Positions 36,695 to 45,070 of a DNA stretch of 45,070 nucleotides are shown here, piece by piece (the stretch's first letter is position 1; each line of letters opens with the position of its first letter). Made by a program: the position numbers and the translations under genes. The stretch is taken from the NCBI GenBank assembly GCA_947591245.1, contig CANQCY010000014.1:1-45070 (forward strand), in the 5' to 3' direction. The DNA is from an uncultured Lachnospiraceae bacterium (GTDB lineage Bacteria; Bacillota; Clostridia; Lachnospirales; Lachnospiraceae). Under the pieces are notes generated by a model, which was not told the origin of the DNA, did not search any database, and was given only the letters and a program-made list of their open reading frames with translations.

Positions 36695-38092
36695 ATGGCT
36701 GAACAATTTACGACGCGCCTGAATGTGATGACTATCTCCTCGATGAGTACGTTTGCCAATATAAAGGGCGGTTTTCGCAAAGGCTGCAAAGACGTATATT
36801 TTTATCGGCTGCTCGGAATATCAGGGAACTATGTCGGGCAGATCGGGGAAATGGATGAAATGCTCAATGCCCGCATGCAGGCGGGAGCGGTTTCATATAA
36901 GAGAATACGGGAGCTTCCTAAAGTGGGCGTGGGTGATGAAATGGCGGTTTACATCCGTATTTACAAGGAGTGGCTGGAAAGCGGCAGAACGGCGCTGGCA
37001 TTTCCGCCGCTGGAGGACGATTGCTTTCGGAAGGTTCTGAGTATGGCTTGCAACAGGGTGTTGGAGCAGTACCGGAGTATCAATCCGAATTCAAATGACT
37101 CCCAGGAGCAGAATTTCATAATCAAGTTATTGTTCTGGCTTGACCGGCTGATGGAGGGATGGCTGACGGCATGGACAGAGGGGGAGAGCATCAAACTTGT
37201 GTCCGAAAACGTAAATAAAAAGCAGGAATATTTATTTTACATATTTCTCACTTTTCTCGGATTTGATGTGCTGCTGCTCCAATATAAAACAGACATCAGT
37301 GAGGATATGGAACGCCTTAATCTGTCGGGGAAATGCGTGATCGGTTCCTTTTCCGATGTTGATGTGCCGCCCTATGAGTACCGCGGGGAAAAAACGGCTG
37401 CTGCGCCGCCGCAGCGGACAGGTCAGGGGAACATGCGGGAAAGGATAGCGCCGCAGCGGACAGGGCAGGCATATGTGCGGGAAAGGATAGCCCCGCAGCG
37501 GACAGGTCAGGAAGAGCGGAGGGAAAAAACATACGAAGAGCTTGCCATGCTTTCGTCTTCTGTTGTCATGATCGCGATTCACAATCGGAAAGGCGACGTT
37601 ATAGGAACCGGTTCGGGCATCATGATCAACAAAGACGGATACATATTGACGAACAACCATGTTGCGAGCGGCGGTGCGTTTTATTCGGTGAAAATAGAGG
37701 ATGACGAACAAGTATATAAGACGGATGAGATTATTAAATACAATCCAGACATGGATCTCGCGCTGATCCGGATCTGCCGCCGCTTCAGCCCATTGCAGAT
37801 ATACCGGGGAAGCGGGCTGGTGAGAGGGCAGAGAGTGGTCGCGATCGGAAGCCCCTTGGGGCTGTTCAATTCGATTTCCGACGGTATAATCGCCGGATTC
37901 CGAAAGATCAACAATGTTGATATGATACAGTTTACTGCCCCGATTTCGCATGGCAGTTCGGGCGGTGCGCTGATGAACATGTACGGTGAGGTGATCGGAA
38001 TCAGTACGGCGGGATTTGACGACGGACAGAATATAAATCTGGCGGTAGGATATGAGTGTATCCGGATGTTTGCGGGGGGCTTTGTACAATAG
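36695..38092 (+). CDS. YceG-like N-domain fused to trypsin/HtrA-like serine protease
   Basis: A 465-residue soluble protein without signal peptide or membrane helix. Residues 15-230 (VYFYRLLGISG, IIKLLFWLDRLMEGW, YLFYIFLTFLGFDVLLLQY) resemble a domain of YceG, the next gene. A linker with three 14-residue repeats (about 239-280, PQRTGQ...RERIA) leads to a trypsin-like domain (about 285-465): VASGSGIMINKDGYIL-like opening, H322 in TNNHVAS, D354 in DMDLALI and S422 in GSSGGAL, a complete catalytic triad with HtrA-like spacing; no PDZ domain. ATG 36695 starts well after AGGTGATG. It is thus probably a cytosolic protease tied to the Ter system. Confidence 0.85.
   Translation: MAEQFTTRLNVMTISSMSTFANIKGGFRKGCKDVYFYRLLGISGNYVGQIGEMDEMLNARMQAGAVSYKRIRELPKVGVGDEMAVYIRIYKEWLESGRTALAFPPLEDDCFRKVLSMACNRVLEQYRSINPNSNDSQEQNFIIKLLFWLDRLMEGWLTAWTEGESIKLVSENVNKKQEYLFYIFLTFLGFDVLLLQYKTDISEDMERLNLSGKCVIGSFSDVDVPPYEYRGEKTAAAPPQRTGQGNMRERIAPQRTGQAYVRERIAPQRTGQEERREKTYEELAMLSSSVVMIAIHNRKGDVIGTGSGIMINKDGYILTNNHVASGGAFYSVKIEDDEQVYKTDEIIKYNPDMDLALIRICRRFSPLQIYRGSGLVRGQRVVAIGSPLGLFNSISDGIIAGFRKINNVDMIQFTAPISHGSSGGALMNMYGEVIGISTAGFDDGQNINLAVGYECIRMFAGGFVQ
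37409..37534 (+). repeat. Three tandem 42-base coding repeats in the protease linker
   Basis: Units begin at 37409, 37451 and 37493, each with CCGCAGCGGACAGG. They encode a 14-residue Arg/Gln-rich segment (PQRTGQ, then RERIA); the third unit is degenerate after its first half. They form a flexible basic linker. Confidence 0.9.
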
Positions 38093-38099
38093 AAATTTC

Positions 38100-38128
38100 T
38101 TGCGCTCAAGGGCGACATGTGGTACAAT
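38100..38128 (+). promoter_or_regulatory. Promoter for the YceG-TelA-TerD-TerD-HAD unit
   Basis: TTGCGC (38100-38105), 17-base spacer, TACAAT (38123-38128), 8 bases after the protease stop. The transcript would have a leader of about 60 bases. Confidence 0.7.
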
Positions 38129-38196
38129 TTACACGTGAAGTTTTCGGCTTGGCCGGGCGTAAAGAGGCAAGAAAAATCGGTAATGAAGGTGAAGGC

Positions 38197-40491
38197 ATGT
38201 TTGAACGCGGAAAGATTGGCAAACTGGAAGATTTTTTTGCTGATTTAAGCGGGCGTAGGCAGAAAGGCGTATATTTTTACCGGATATACGGTTATAATGA
38301 ACAGATTGCCGCGTTTATCCGCCGGTATTATGAGGAAGCAAGGAAATCCGGTATCGTGATCGAAGGGAAAATTCAAAATCCGGATAAAAACAACCTTTCG
38401 TACTATGACGAGATAATGGGGATGGATTTTCAGGCGAATCCGGGTTTTATCCTTACAAGCTTGGGAAAATGGCTGCCGAGAATGAATGAGTATCAGAGAA
38501 AAACCGTAGCGGAGGCGATTTACGATTCGCTTGAGCTTTTGAGGAAAAGCGGCAAAAATATAAACATGCTGAAGAATGCATATATTAAGTTTATGTGCTG
38601 GCTGTATTATAAGTTTGAAAGAATCGTCAGCCGCCTCGGGGAGGATACAGTACCCAAAATACTATATGAAGGAAACATCAGCAGTTACGAACTGATGATG
38701 TTTTCGATTTTATCGAGTGCCGGATGCGACATTGTTTTACTGGAGTATTCAGGGGACGCCGGTTATGGGAAACTGGATCCGGCAAATGAGAAGTCGGATC
38801 CGCTCGTACTCCCGCAGATGGCGCCGTTTCCGGAAGGATATAATTTAAAAAGGGTTGGGCAGGAAATCAGGGAACAGATTGACAGGGAAAAGCTGTACGG
38901 CGATATGCCGTTGCTGCTGAATTGCACAAATGCATGGATTACCGGAAACGGTTTGGCAGATGTGCGGATGAGTCCCGCCATAAGAGGACGGGACGACCGC
39001 TTGTTTTACAATTGCTTTTACCGCATCCGCGGCGTTGAGGACAAGCTTCTCTATGTGAATGAATTGTACCAGTTCCAGCTTGGAATGCAAAACAGCGGGA
39101 GAAAGCTTGTTATTGTTGACCAGGGAATTCCGAATCCGGAGCCGGAAGAGATTAACCGTATTCAGAGAAGCTCTTATACGGACGCAAAGCAGATGATTTT
39201 CGGTTTGCTGTCGAATCTCCGCGATGTGCCGGATGGCGAATTGAAAAAGCTGATGAAAAAGGCATTCATTGATGTGATGCTGGAAGAATCAGCCAAACTG
39301 GAGACGTCCGGATCAACAGGCTTGAATATAAATAAATTGATCAATAAGGCGGTTTATCTTTTGTGCTGTCTGCGGCGCTACGAGAAACAGCTGTTTGACA
39401 GATGGGACAGGGAAAGCATTGCCTGCTTTATTTATTTCGGAGCGTGCAGGAACGCAAACGAGGTGCTGTTTTTGCGGATGCTGGCGAGGCTTCCGGCGGA
39501 CGTCGTGCTGCTTGAACCCAATTTAAATGAGACCGTTCCGATCGACGATCCCATTTTGTATGAAATTTGTTATAATGAGACCATGTCGGTAAGCAGGTTT
39601 CCGAGGCAGAGTCCCGAAGTGCATTTGGGAACTGCGGCATATCATGCGGAGCGGGAACTCGATTCCATTATATATCAGGATTCGGGGATTTACCGAAACC
39701 AGCAGTATGCGAAGGCAAATGTCGTGACGCTGCAGACGATGTATGAGGAAATCGCTATTTTATGGGATCAGGAATTAAAATACCGTCCCAATTTCAGCGT
39801 TGTTGGCGAGGTGTTGACGATCCCTGTACTGTGCGCGAAAATTTCGGGGATTAAGGATGGAAATATAAATAATTATTGGGCGTCCGCGAAAAGACTTATG
39901 ACGGACGATACCACGGTGATCAGGAATGTACCGCATCTTAGGCGGGAAGACCCCAATCCGGTCAGGGCGTTTGCTGCGGAATTTTTGAAAAACGGGCGGC
40001 TTCTGCGTAAGAAGATTAAGGAGCACAGGAGTTATCAGTATGGCGTTTTGCGTGAAGAAATTCAGGAGCACATGTTGGACAAGCTTCAGGAGATTATTGA
40101 CCGGAAGGTGATAAAGGGTACATTTGAAAACGGAACGGAATATACGATTATCTCAACCGTTTTAAACCTGGACAAAGGCATTGTCAGGATGATTCAGAAA
40201 TTCGACTTTACGAAAAAAAATCCGAAGGTCATATATTTCTGTACCGGAGAAGAGCAGTTGTCTCTGGAAGACGCGGTTATGGCGCTGTTTTTAAGCCGTA
40301 TCGGATTTGATATTTTATTTTATGTACCTACGGGGTATCAGGTAGTGGAACAGTATTTTCAGGTCAAGGTGATGGAGGAACATCAGATCGGGGAGTTTGT
40401 ATACGACTTGGAGCTTCCTGATTTTGATGCCATTTCATCTCACAATACGCGCTGGTCGTGGCGGGAAAAAATATTTAAGAGAGGTACGTGA
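38197..40491 (+). CDS. yceG: YceG-family protein of the Ter module (three related repeats)
   Basis: A 764-residue cytoplasmic member of the Ter biosynthetic-module family YceG_bac; biochemical activity unknown. I see three copies of a related region, ending at about residues 152-180 (PKILYEG, then AGCDIVLLEY), 407-437 (ACFIYFG, then LPADVVLLEP) and 676-707 (PKVIYFCTG, then IGFDILFYVP), each a strand, a helix and a second strand. The previous protease carries one copy. ATG 38197 follows GAAGGTGAAGG, a moderate site; the long upstream frame to 38056 overlaps the protease and reads poorly. TelA starts 2 bases after its stop. Confidence 0.85.
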   Translation: MFERGKIGKLEDFFADLSGRRQKGVYFYRIYGYNEQIAAFIRRYYEEARKSGIVIEGKIQNPDKNNLSYYDEIMGMDFQANPGFILTSLGKWLPRMNEYQRKTVAEAIYDSLELLRKSGKNINMLKNAYIKFMCWLYYKFERIVSRLGEDTVPKILYEGNISSYELMMFSILSSAGCDIVLLEYSGDAGYGKLDPANEKSDPLVLPQMAPFPEGYNLKRVGQEIREQIDREKLYGDMPLLLNCTNAWITGNGLADVRMSPAIRGRDDRLFYNCFYRIRGVEDKLLYVNELYQFQLGMQNSGRKLVIVDQGIPNPEPEEINRIQRSSYTDAKQMIFGLLSNLRDVPDGELKKLMKKAFIDVMLEESAKLETSGSTGLNINKLINKAVYLLCCLRRYEKQLFDRWDRESIACFIYFGACRNANEVLFLRMLARLPADVVLLEPNLNETVPIDDPILYEICYNETMSVSRFPRQSPEVHLGTAAYHAERELDSIIYQDSGIYRNQQYAKANVVTLQTMYEEIAILWDQELKYRPNFSVVGEVLTIPVLCAKISGIKDGNINNYWASAKRLMTDDTTVIRNVPHLRREDPNPVRAFAAEFLKNGRLLRKKIKEHRSYQYGVLREEIQEHMLDKLQEIIDRKVIKGTFENGTEYTIISTVLNLDKGIVRMIQKFDFTKKNPKVIYFCTGEEQLSLEDAVMALFLSRIGFDILFYVPTGYQVVEQYFQVKVMEEHQIGEFVYDLELPDFDAISSHNTRWSWREKIFKRGT

Positions 40492-40493
40492 TT

Positions 40494-41645
40494 ATGGGAT
40501 TGGATTTTAGCAAGACGCCGGCACAAGAGCCGGAGACGGAAGCGGTTGCCGTGGCGGAAAATGGAGCGGAGGTTATTCAGGAATATGATATCGCTGCAGA
40601 GCGGCAGAAAATGAATGAACAGCTTGTAAACTCTCCGGAGGTTGATGCGCTCGTGAGCACGATCGAGCTCGATAATATGGAGACGATTGTGTCATTTGGC
40701 GCACAGACGGCGGAAGAAATATCGAAAGCGTCCGACATCGTGTTAAACAGCATGAGCATGACGCAGATCGACCACTCGGGCGAGATGCTGAATACGCTCG
40801 CCAAGATTATGGGCAAGTTTGATATAGAGGAAATCAGGGATAATCCGGGACTGTTTGGAAAGATGTTCGGGAATCTGAGGAAGAAACTGGACAAAATATT
40901 GGAGAAGTACCATACGATGGGGGATGAAATTGATAAAATTTACGTCCAGCTCAAGCAGTATGAGACGGAGATCAAACAGTCCAACCGGAAACTGAACGAG
41001 ATGTTTGAAGCAAATGTGCAGTATTATCATGATCTCGTAAAATATATTTTAGCCGGAGAGCAGGGATGCCGGGAGATCGAGGCTTATATTGAGAAGCGTC
41101 AGGCGGATATGGAGGAGAGCGGCGACAAGTCGATTCAGTTTGAGCTGCAGTCGCTGCAGCAGTCGCTGATGATGTTAGAGCAGCGGACTCAGGACCTGAG
41201 GACGGCGGAAAATGTTGCGCTGCAGTCGATTCCTATGATCAAGACGATGGAATTCAGCAATATGAATCTGGTGCGGAAGATCAATTCAGCGTTTATTGTC
41301 ACGCTGCCGGTATTTAAACAGGCGCTCGCACAGGCGATTATGCTCAAGCGCCAGCGGATTCAGGCAGAAGCGATGTCCGCTTTGGATGAGAAGACAAATG
41401 AAATGCTGGTTAAAAATGCGAGGAATACGGTTGAGGCGTCGAAGCTGACAGCACAGCTTACATCGGGCAGCTCAATCAAGATCGAGACGCTTGAAACGAC
41501 GTGGAGGACGATTGTCAGCGGCATTAACGAGACGAAGCAGATTCAGGAAAACGCGAAAAGGAAGAGAATCGAAGACCAGCAGAGGCTGGAGCGTATCAAG
41601 GCTGAGTTTGAACAGTCGTACAGCGTGCCGTCAAAACAAAGTTAA
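40494..41645 (+). CDS. telA: TelA-family toxic anion resistance protein
   Basis: A 383-residue soluble, mostly coiled-coil protein of family PF05816; associated with tellurite resistance but mechanism unclear, often proposed to act at the membrane with TerD. Recognisable are [29 protein letters not shown], the helical [17 protein letters not shown] and the C-terminal ESLET-like [21 protein letters not shown] is placed for ATG 40494; the YceG stop lies 2 bases before, so translation is coupled. Confidence 0.92.
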   Translation: MGLDFSKTPAQEPETEAVAVAENGAEVIQEYDIAAERQKMNEQLVNSPEVDALVSTIELDNMETIVSFGAQTAEEISKASDIVLNSMSMTQIDHSGEMLNTLAKIMGKFDIEEIRDNPGLFGKMFGNLRKKLDKILEKYHTMGDEIDKIYVQLKQYETEIKQSNRKLNEMFEANVQYYHDLVKYILAGEQGCREIEAYIEKRQADMEESGDKSIQFELQSLQQSLMMLEQRTQDLRTAENVALQSIPMIKTMEFSNMNLVRKINSAFIVTLPVFKQALAQAIMLKRQRIQAEAMSALDEKTNEMLVKNARNTVEASKLTAQLTSGSSIKIETLETTWRTIVSGINETKQIQENAKRKRIEDQQRLERIKAEFEQSYSVPSKQS

Positions 41646-41668
41646 TACAATTTAAGGAGGTATATATT

Positions 41669-42250
41669 ATGTCAATCAGTTTAACAAAAGGGCAGAAAGT
41701 TGACCTGACAAAAGGCAATCCGGGGTTAAAAAGCGTCATGGTCGGATTGGGCTGGGATGTAAATGCGTTTGATTCCGGCACGGATTTCGACTTGGATGCA
41801 TCCGCTTTTTTGGTTGGGGAAAATGGAAAATGCCCGACGGAGAAAGAATTTATTTTCTATGGCAATCTTGTGCATGCCAGTGAAGCCGTCAAGCATATGG
41901 GGGATAATCTTACCGGCGAAGGCGAAGGGGATGATGAGCAGATCATGGTTGATCTGACGAAGATCCCAGCCAATATTTCCAAAATCGCATTTACGGTTAC
42001 GATTTATGACGCGGAGGCGCGCCGGCAGAATTTCGGACAGGTGTCCAATGCGTATATCCGAATTTTGGATGAGACGACGGGAACGGAACTGATCCGCTAC
42101 GATCTCGGAGAAGATTTTTCGATTGAGACGGCCGTCGTCGTGGGCGAGATGTACAAAAATAACGGTGAATGGAAATTTAATGCGATCGGAAGCGGATTCC
42201 AGGGAGGTCTTGCGGCGCTGTGCGGCCATTATGGAATTGACGCCAGCTGA
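41669..42250 (+). CDS. terD: TerD-family calcium-binding stress protein (copy 1)
   Basis: A 193-residue TerD-family protein. Calcium-site motifs are [10 protein letters not shown] and [28 protein letters not shown] and YRYNGEW-like [16 protein letters not shown] are family marks. AAGGAGG lies 10 bases before ATG 41669. It is 23 bases after telA and followed by a second TerD gene. Confidence 0.95.
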   Translation: MSISLTKGQKVDLTKGNPGLKSVMVGLGWDVNAFDSGTDFDLDASAFLVGENGKCPTEKEFIFYGNLVHASEAVKHMGDNLTGEGEGDDEQIMVDLTKIPANISKIAFTVTIYDAEARRQNFGQVSNAYIRILDETTGTELIRYDLGEDFSIETAVVVGEMYKNNGEWKFNAIGSGFQGGLAALCGHYGIDAS

Positions 42251-42293
42251 TCCGGTATGGGAAACGTGAAAGGTGCGAATGGAGGAAAAAATA

Positions 42294-42884
42294 ATGTCTA
42301 TTAATTTGCAGAAAGGGCAAAAAGTCAGTTTGTCCAAAGATAATGCAGGATTGTCGCGGGTAATCGTCGGACTGGGCTGGGACGAGGCTCCCAGAAAAAA
42401 GGCCGGCTTCTTTGCGCCGAAACCACAGCCGATTGACTGCGATGCTTCTGCCATCATGCTTCGTAATGGGAAATTTGTTGATAATGCGGATCTTGTTTAT
42501 TTCGGAAATCTGCGCCATAGGACAGATACGGTGATCCACATGGGCGATAACCTGACCGGCGCCGGGGACGGCGACGACGAGCAGATCGTCGTTGACCTCG
42601 CAAACATCCCGCAGGAATATGACAAAATTGTTATTGTTGTCAATATTTATGACGCGGTAAAGAGAAAGCAGCATTTCGGAATGATTGCGAACGCATTTGT
42701 CCGCCTTGTGGATGCCCGCAATAATAATGAGATATGCAAATATAACCTCTCTGAAAATTATGAGGGCATGATGGCAATGGTGTTTGGTGAAATTTACCGC
42801 TACAATGGAGAGTGGAAATTTAATGCGATCGGCCAGGCAACGATGGATCCGGGTATCGGACAGCTCGTCAACCGGTATGTATAA
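42294..42884 (+). CDS. TerD-family protein (copy 2)
   Basis: A 196-residue paralogue of the preceding gene: VGLGWDEAP, an inserted hydrophobic, basic segment (RKKAGFFAPKPQP), reduced first calcium motif (PIDCDASAIML) and intact second one (MGDNLTGAGDGDDEQI), ending [14 protein letters not shown]. The insertion and altered first site suggest divergence of metal or membrane binding. ATG 42294 follows GGAGG by 7 bases, so 42294 rather than 42273 is chosen. Confidence 0.93.
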   Translation: MSINLQKGQKVSLSKDNAGLSRVIVGLGWDEAPRKKAGFFAPKPQPIDCDASAIMLRNGKFVDNADLVYFGNLRHRTDTVIHMGDNLTGAGDGDDEQIVVDLANIPQEYDKIVIVVNIYDAVKRKQHFGMIANAFVRLVDARNNNEICKYNLSENYEGMMAMVFGEIYRYNGEWKFNAIGQATMDPGIGQLVNRYV

Positions 42885-42889
42885 TTGTT

Positions 42890-43720
42890 ATGGACGTATT
42901 TTATACTGATCTTGACAATACAATCATTTACTCGTATAAATGCGATATCGGCGGGAATAAAATGTGCGTGGAGATTTATGAGGAAAGAGAAATTTCATTT
43001 ATCACCCGCCGGACGGCGGGCTTGCTGTCAGAGCTTTCCGGGCGCGCGCTGTTCATTCCGGTAACGACGAGGACGATAGAGCAATATCGCAGAATTAAAC
43101 TTCCAGTCAGTACTCCTCCATATGCGCTTGTGTGCAATGGCGGAGTGCTTCTGGTTGAGGGAAAAGAATGCGGGGAATGGTACCGAGAATCCATGGAGCT
43201 TGCGGCGGATTGCCAGAGCGACCTGCGGAGGGCGGAAAAGATGCTTTGCAGTGATCCGGACGTTGATTTTGAGGTGAGAAATATAAAAGGACTCTTTTTG
43301 TTTACAAAGAGCGCAAAGCCGCAAGAGACGGCAAAACGCTTGCGGGAGGGACTGGATGGCGGAGGCGCGGACGTGTTTGAAAACGGGAAAAAGGTATACG
43401 TTGTGCCAAAGCAGATGAATAAGGGGCTGGCGGTCAGAAGGCTGCAGGAAAAGCTGCGCGCCGGCGGCGTTATTTCAGCAGACAGCCGCATCATTGCGGC
43501 GGGGGACAGTGAATTTGATATCCCAATGCTTGCTGCCGCAGATATGGCTGTGGCGCCGTTTGCGCTTGCCCGGTCGGCGGAACTTCCGGAAGAAACTGTG
43601 GTGATGGGCGAAGGCGGCATTTTTTCCGATTTTCTGCTCGGCCATGTGCACGGGATTTTGCGAGCTGGAAAACTTGCTATGAAGCGCAGCCGCACAGGCG
43701 AAAAAACGGTTATGAATTGA
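42890..43720 (+). CDS. HAD-superfamily hydrolase of the Ter unit
   Basis: A 276-residue hydrolase with FYTDLDNTI (nucleophile motif DxD), VTTRT (motif II), PKQMNKGLAVRRL with the motif III lysine and AAGDSEFDIPML (motif IV). HAD enzymes are regular members of the Ter biosynthetic module, and this gene lies 5 bases after TerD. No ribosome binding site is seen, so coupling to TerD translation is likely. A mannosyl-3-phosphoglycerate- or sucrose-phosphatase-like fold is a family alternative. Confidence 0.88.
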   Translation: MDVFYTDLDNTIIYSYKCDIGGNKMCVEIYEEREISFITRRTAGLLSELSGRALFIPVTTRTIEQYRRIKLPVSTPPYALVCNGGVLLVEGKECGEWYRESMELAADCQSDLRRAEKMLCSDPDVDFEVRNIKGLFLFTKSAKPQETAKRLREGLDGGGADVFENGKKVYVVPKQMNKGLAVRRLQEKLRAGGVISADSRIIAAGDSEFDIPMLAAADMAVAPFALARSAELPEETVVMGEGGIFSDFLLGHVHGILRAGKLAMKRSRTGEKTVMN

Positions 43721-43748
43721 CGAGGAGGAGAAACCGGAGGGAAAAGAC

Positions 43749-44252
43749 ATGGAAGAAAAAGAGGAAGCTGCAGTTATCGCCGCAGATGTGAGAAAACAGC
43801 GTGCGATGGACTTTTTTTTGGAGGGCTATAACTGCACGCAGTCTGTTGTCCTGGCTTTTGAGGACTTGCTGCCGTCGTCGCGCCGGGATGAGATCCTCTG
43901 TATGGCATCCGCATTTGGCGGCGGGATGGGACGATTGCGGGAGGTGTGCGGATCGGTGAGCGGGATGTTTCTCATCGCCGGACTTCTGTATGGATATTCG
44001 GGACCGGAGACCGGAACAAAAAAGGCGGAGCTTTACGGCAAAATTCAGGAGCTGGCGCACCGGTTTGAGGAAAAAAACGGGTCGATTGTCTGCCGCGAAC
44101 TGCTCGGGCTGTCCGTGAAGGAAGAGGCTCCGGTTCCATCTGCCAGAACGGAGGAATACTATAAGAAGCGCCCTTGTAAGGAATTGATCGGAATGGCTGC
44201 GGAAATACTGGGCGATTTCATAATTGAAAATAATGTTGTAGACAAATCTTGA
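43749..44252 (+). CDS. C_GCAxxG_C_C family redox protein
   Basis: A 167-residue soluble protein of the C_GCAxxG_C_C family, named for conserved cysteines. They are seen in EGYNCTQSV, GRLREVCGSVSGMF, SIVCREL and RPCKEL. The conserved cysteines suggest redox or metal-cluster chemistry; function unknown. Strong GGAGG sites lie before ATG 43749. It follows the Ter HAD gene by 28 bases with no terminator, so may share its transcript. Confidence 0.85.
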   Translation: MEEKEEAAVIAADVRKQRAMDFFLEGYNCTQSVVLAFEDLLPSSRRDEILCMASAFGGGMGRLREVCGSVSGMFLIAGLLYGYSGPETGTKKAELYGKIQELAHRFEEKNGSIVCRELLGLSVKEEAPVPSARTEEYYKKRPCKELIGMAAEILGDFIIENNVVDKS

Positions 44253-44325
44253 GAAAGTTGGTAATATGTTATAGGAGAGAGGATAACAAAGTTTAGGAAA
44301 TGGCTTATGCTTTGAGAGGGAAATT

Positions 44326-45051
44326 ATGGAAATCATCTTTATCATAATGGAAGTTTTGGGGATATGCGTGATCCTTTTTACCCTGAGGCTTTTGTTAAAA
44401 GGCGACGGTTCCAGTGAACAGAGATTGATGGGATATTTCATCACCGGGGCGCTTATACAAAATGCAGGCTACCTTTTGGAATTGACGTCTACTACGCTGG
44501 AGGCGGCTCTCACTGCAACGAAAATGCAATATCTGGGATCGATTTTTGTTCCGTTATGTTATTGCTGGTTTATATTCCTCTACTGCTATGAGAAACCGCC
44601 CTTGAAAGTGTTTGGATTTCTGGCGGTCATTGACCTGTGCCTGTTGGTGCTTATTTTTGTGGCGGGTTCGCATCCTTTTTACTATAGGGAGCTGGGATGG
44701 CTTGTGACAGAGAGCGGGCACCATTATCTTGATATTACATATGGTCCCGGATATCCGGCGTTTTTAATATTCGGGTGTGCGATTCCCTATATCCTGTCGG
44801 TCCGCGTACTGGTTCGGGCCTCTTATACGAGGCGTGAGCGCGGAGCCAGCAGAAAGTATAAGACAATGCTGATTCTGTCTGTATTACCTGTTTTGGCATT
44901 GATTTCATACTCCGTAAAGCTGACATATGTGTACGACCCTACGCCCGTTGTGATGGGAGTTGTGCTTTCCATGGTTGTCATTCTTATATGGGGAAGATGT
45001 TGGGGTCAAAAGCCCCACTATAGTACCTTGAAAAGTTCATGTATTTTGTAG
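44326..45051 (+). CDS. 7TM sensor-like membrane domain, gene truncated near the window edge
   Basis: The 241 residues form seven membrane helices like the N-terminal sensor region of clostridial histidine kinases and diguanylate cyclases (LLLKGDGSSEQRLMGYF, YLGSIFVPLCYCWF, VVMGVVLSMVVILIWG). After IWGR a normal family member continues into a linker and output domain. Here the frame changes character (CWGQKPHYSTLKSSCIL) and stops at 45051, a sign of an interruption near 44995. ATG 44326 follows GAGAGGG. Confidence 0.7.
   Translation: MEIIFIIMEVLGICVILFTLRLLLKGDGSSEQRLMGYFITGALIQNAGYLLELTSTTLEAALTATKMQYLGSIFVPLCYCWFIFLYCYEKPPLKVFGFLAVIDLCLLVLIFVAGSHPFYYRELGWLVTESGHHYLDITYGPGYPAFLIFGCAIPYILSVRVLVRASYTRRERGASRKYKTMLILSVLPVLALISYSVKLTYVYDPTPVVMGVVLSMVVILIWGRCWGQKPHYSTLKSSCIL
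45001..45017. other. Short hairpin at the break in the sensor gene, possible end of a mobile element
   Basis: TGGGG (45001-45005) and CCCCA (45013-45017) pair around TCAAAAG. This is just where the sensor gene loses its normal sequence. Too little remains of the window to name an element. Confidence 0.3.
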
Positions 45052-45070
45052 TAAATACAAGACTAAATGG

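Noticed and set aside
37409-37534. CRISPR-like array
   Set aside because: Repeats are directly abutting 42-base coding units with no unique spacers, and they keep the protein frame.

Overview
The window looks like chromosome of a spore-forming, anaerobic Lachnospiraceae-type Clostridium relative (Firmicutes). The evidence is the sporulation genes gpr and spoIIP beside rpsT, strong AGGAGG ribosome binding sites, moderate GC, an AmtB-PII fusion, a MetH without reactivation domain and LCP, LytTR and XRE regulators. No species is claimed. I see no prophage, CRISPR array, rRNA or complete insertion sequence; four places look like scars of rearrangement (1.2-1.4 kb, 5.0-6.7 kb, 12.7-13.2 kb and the right edge).

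Region by region. 1-5 kb: end of thiD, an unknown membrane protein, an ammonium transporter fused to PII behind a promoter-terminator leader, and a hemerythrin/CheX-like/receiver protein. 5-10 kb: two truncated genes, then on the minus strand a secreted beta-helix protein, prfC and tRNA-Gln(CUG). 10-16 kb: guaB, a membrane-anchored amidase whose first codons contain the guaB terminator, dCMP deaminase, a decayed segment, rpsT (UUG start) divergent from gpr-spoIIP. 16-21 kb: an XRE repressor with probable operators, an XRE+LytTR gene pair, a histidine phosphatase, a MATE pump and proS. 21-26.6 kb: metH, two GT2 glycosyltransferases and an LCP ligase packed head to tail. 26.7-31.7 kb: ilvN-ilvC, a HAD phosphatase, a degenerate HD-GYP protein and an SSS symporter.

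31.7-43.7 kb is the most interesting part: a Ter (TerD/TelA) stress-response locus with its predicted biosynthetic module. It contains an ABC-class ATPase, a phosphoribosyltransferase with TRSP domain, a StiP/PELOTA protein, a citrate-lyase-like C-C lyase on the opposite strand, a trypsin-like protease fused to a YceG-like N-domain, YceG itself, TelA, two TerD proteins and a HAD hydrolase. The TerD, TelA and biosynthetic families are known to travel together and are thought to link metal-dependent membrane stress sensing to synthesis of a nucleoside-like metabolite. What stands out is the cytosolic HtrA-like protease (H322/D354/S422) sharing a domain with YceG, which itself appears to contain three copies of that domain, and the apparent absence of the usual ATP-grasp and TerC genes. 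The window ends with a C_GCAxxG_C_C redox protein and a 7TM sensor gene cut off beside a short hairpin that may be the end of a mobile element.
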